A stretch of DNA of 7,013 bases from Pseudomonadota bacterium (GTDB lineage: Bacteria; Pseudomonadota; Gammaproteobacteria; Enterobacterales; Enterobacteriaceae), in contig JAFACP010000430.1 in the NCBI GenBank assembly GCA_023425455.1, positions 1-7,013 on the forward strand, read 5' to 3'. The position numbers were made by a program, and so were the translations under genes. The notes beneath the pieces are model-generated. The model had not been told where the DNA came from. It saw only the letters and a list, made by a program, of their open reading frames with translations, and searched no databases. Every line of letters begins with the position of its first letter. Position 1 is the stretch's first letter. Below, one piece after another: positions 6,051 to 7,013 of this stretch.

Positions 6051-6449
6051 TTAATCGCGTTTTGCGCCACCGCGCAGCAGGCCGGACGCGCCATCAGAAT
6101 AGTCGCGAGGCATCTGCACCGGTGCCTGATCGTTGCTGGCTTCGGAGTCGGCCAGACGGTTGCGGAAGGGATTACTTTCCGCTGACATTTCCGGCAGCAG
6201 GCTGCTGGAGCTTTTCGCCATATGTTGATACAGCTGACGATAGTCATGCGCCATGTTGTCCAGCAGCTCGGCGCTACGGGCAAAGTGGCTGACCAGCTCT
6301 TCACGATACTCTTCCAGTTCAGCTTTGTTTTTTTCCAGTTCGTACTGCATGGACTGCTGCTGACGTAATTTACGATTACCGAAACGCATGGCCACAGCAC
6401 CAATGACGATGCCAACGACTAAACCGATTAGCGCATATTCCCAGGTCAT
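6051..6449 (-). CDS. zapG: ZapG (YhcB), inner-membrane cell-division/envelope protein, DUF1043
   Basis: The 132-aa product equals E. coli YhcB/ZapG in length and nearly all positions. Residues about 5-22 (ALIGLVVGIVIGAVAM) form a single membrane helix that holds the protein in the inner membrane with the bulk in the cytoplasm. Residues about 28-80 are rich in Lys, Glu, Gln and Leu (RKLRQQQ, ELEKNKAELEEYREEL) and predict a coiled coil. The C-terminal third (SNPFRNRLADSEASNDQAP onward) is low-complexity and probably disordered. In E. coli it interacts with divisome and rod-complex proteins and its loss disturbs shape and envelope synthesis. The GGAG ribosome site (6456-6459) is 6 nt before the ATG. 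It is divergent from zapE, another division factor, and ends in its own terminator. Confidence 0.98.
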   Translation of the reverse strand: MTWEYALIGLVVGIVIGAVAMRFGNRKLRQQQSMQYELEKNKAELEEYREELVSHFARSAELLDNMAHDYRQLYQHMAKSSSSLLPEMSAESNPFRNRLADSEASNDQAPVQMPRDYSDGASGLLRGGAKRD

Positions 6450-6509
6450 GAACTTCTCCCGTTGTCTTGTGATTCCGTAGGGTGTTGGCTCGGCTCCTGC
6501 CTGTGCCTG

Positions 6510-6525
6510 ATAGTGCCACTATAAC
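6510..6525. promoter_or_regulatory. Palindromic element with overlapping -10 hexamers in the zapG/zapE divergent region
   Basis: ATAGTG-c-CACTAT (6510-6522) is a perfect 13-bp palindrome. Minus-strand TATAGT (6518-6523) and plus-strand TATAAC (6520-6525) each match the -10 consensus at five of six positions, so divergent promoters for zapG and zapE could overlap here. No strong -35 is seen on either side. Confidence 0.35.
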
Positions 6526-6586
6526 CGCTATTTCTGCAGAAGTGGAATCCTGACGTATCATCGCGTAGTGTAGAACGGCCTTTTTT

Positions 6587-6609
6587 TCACCAGTCGCGCA
6601 TTCTGGTGA
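6587..6609 (+). repeat. Hairpin in the zapE leader
   Basis: TCACCAG (6587-6593) pairs with CTGGTGA (6603-6609) around a 9-nt loop. Seven T precede the stem on the plus strand rather than follow it, so it is not a terminator for zapE-direction transcription, and on the minus strand A, not T, follows. It lies about 10 nt upstream of the AAGGA of zapE. Confidence 0.45.
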
Positions 6610-6638
6610 GTATTAACCGAAGGAATAACAACAATATT

Positions 6639-7013
6639 ATGCAAAGCCTTTCCCCCTCGTCGCGATACCAGCAGGCCCTGAATGCGGGCTCACATCAGCC
6701 GGATGACGTTCAGCGTGAAGCCGTTACCCGTCTGGATACGATCTACCAGGCGCTGACGACGCAGCCGACGGATGCGGCGCAAAGCGGCGGGTTGAAGGCC
6801 GCATTTGGCCGCTTGTTAGGCAAAAAAGAGCAGAAGGCCAACGCGCCGGTTCGCGGCCTGTATATGTGGGGAGGGGTTGGTCGCGGCAAAACCTGGCTGA
6901 TGGATATGTTCTACCAGAGCGTGCCGGGCTCCCGGAAACAGCGTCTTCATTTTCACCGCTTTATGTTGCGGGTACATGAGGAGCTGACGGCGTTGCAGGG
7001 CGAGAGCGATCCG
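6639..7013 (+). CDS. zapE: ZapE (YhcM), AFG1-like cell-division ATPase, N-terminal 125 residues
   Basis: The frame runs open to the window end; the full protein is about 375 aa in E. coli, so the window holds about a third. It begins MQSLSPSSRYQQALNAGSHQ and matches E. coli ZapE, apart from a variable stretch at about residues 40-68. The Walker A loop GGVGRGKT is at residues 78-85 with K84 the ATP-binding lysine, followed by QRLHFHRFMLRVHEEL. Walker B and later motifs are outside. ZapE is an AFG1/LACE1-type ATPase that associates with FtsZ at constriction under stress in E. coli. The only good ribosome site, AAGGA (6620-6624), is 14 nt before the ATG, longer than normal. The ATG is kept because it aligns with the E. 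coli start. Confidence 0.97.
   Translation, partial: MQSLSPSSRYQQALNAGSHQPDDVQREAVTRLDTIYQALTTQPTDAAQSGGLKAAFGRLLGKKEQKANAPVRGLYMWGGVGRGKTWLMDMFYQSVPGSRKQRLHFHRFMLRVHEELTALQGESDP

Noticed and set aside
6038..6415. Minus-strand 125-aa frame overlapping zapG
   Set aside because: It is in another frame of zapG, Trp/Cys-rich and unlike any family; zapG itself is clearly the gene.

Overview
The window is chromosomal DNA from an enterobacterium (Enterobacteriaceae, Enterobacter/Citrobacter/Klebsiella-like). From memory, the ArgR, Mdh, DegS, DegQ, ZapG and ZapE products match the E. coli K-12 proteins at nearly every position and have the same lengths (156, 312, 355, 455 and 132 aa, with ZapE cut by the window end). 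Gene order and orientation also follow the conserved block yhcO - yhcN - argR - mdh - degS - degQ - zapG - zapE. The genus cannot be fixed from the sequence alone.

Layout. 1-94: the last 30 codons of an aldehyde dehydrogenase on the + strand. 139-411: yhcO, an orphan barstar-like protein (+). 479-745 and 851-1114: two tandem exported DUF1471 (YhcN-family) small proteins (-). The second is yhcN itself and the first is a paralogue absent from E. coli K-12 at this place. 1115-1490: an AT-rich non-coding stretch with a yhcN promoter and a CRP-like palindrome. 1491-1961: argR (-), preceded by two ARG boxes 2 bp apart that overlap its promoter. 1962-2355: the argR/mdh divergent control region, with an ArcA-like box. 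2356-3294: mdh (+), ending in a bidirectional terminator shared with degS. 3352-4419 and 4512-5879: degS and degQ (-), two HtrA-family serine proteases. 6051-6449: zapG (-). 6639 to the end: the first 125 codons of zapE (+).

How the genes relate. DegS (inner-membrane sensor that starts the sigma-E cascade) and DegQ (soluble periplasmic protease/chaperone) are envelope quality-control proteases. The YhcN-type proteins are small periplasmic proteins linked to stress in E. coli. ZapG and ZapE are cell-division/envelope factors. ArgR and Mdh are housekeeping metabolism (arginine repression, TCA cycle). These are mostly independent transcription units that happen to be neighbours.

Novelty. Most of the window is ordinary core genome, and I see no mobile element, CRISPR array, tRNA, rRNA or new multi-gene system. 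Points worth a second look are the accessory left edge (aldehyde dehydrogenase where K-12 has aaeB, plus the yhcN duplication), an orphan barstar that keeps most of barstar's barnase-contact residues, an Arg at DegS position 198, and several unexplained inverted repeats in intergenic regions.
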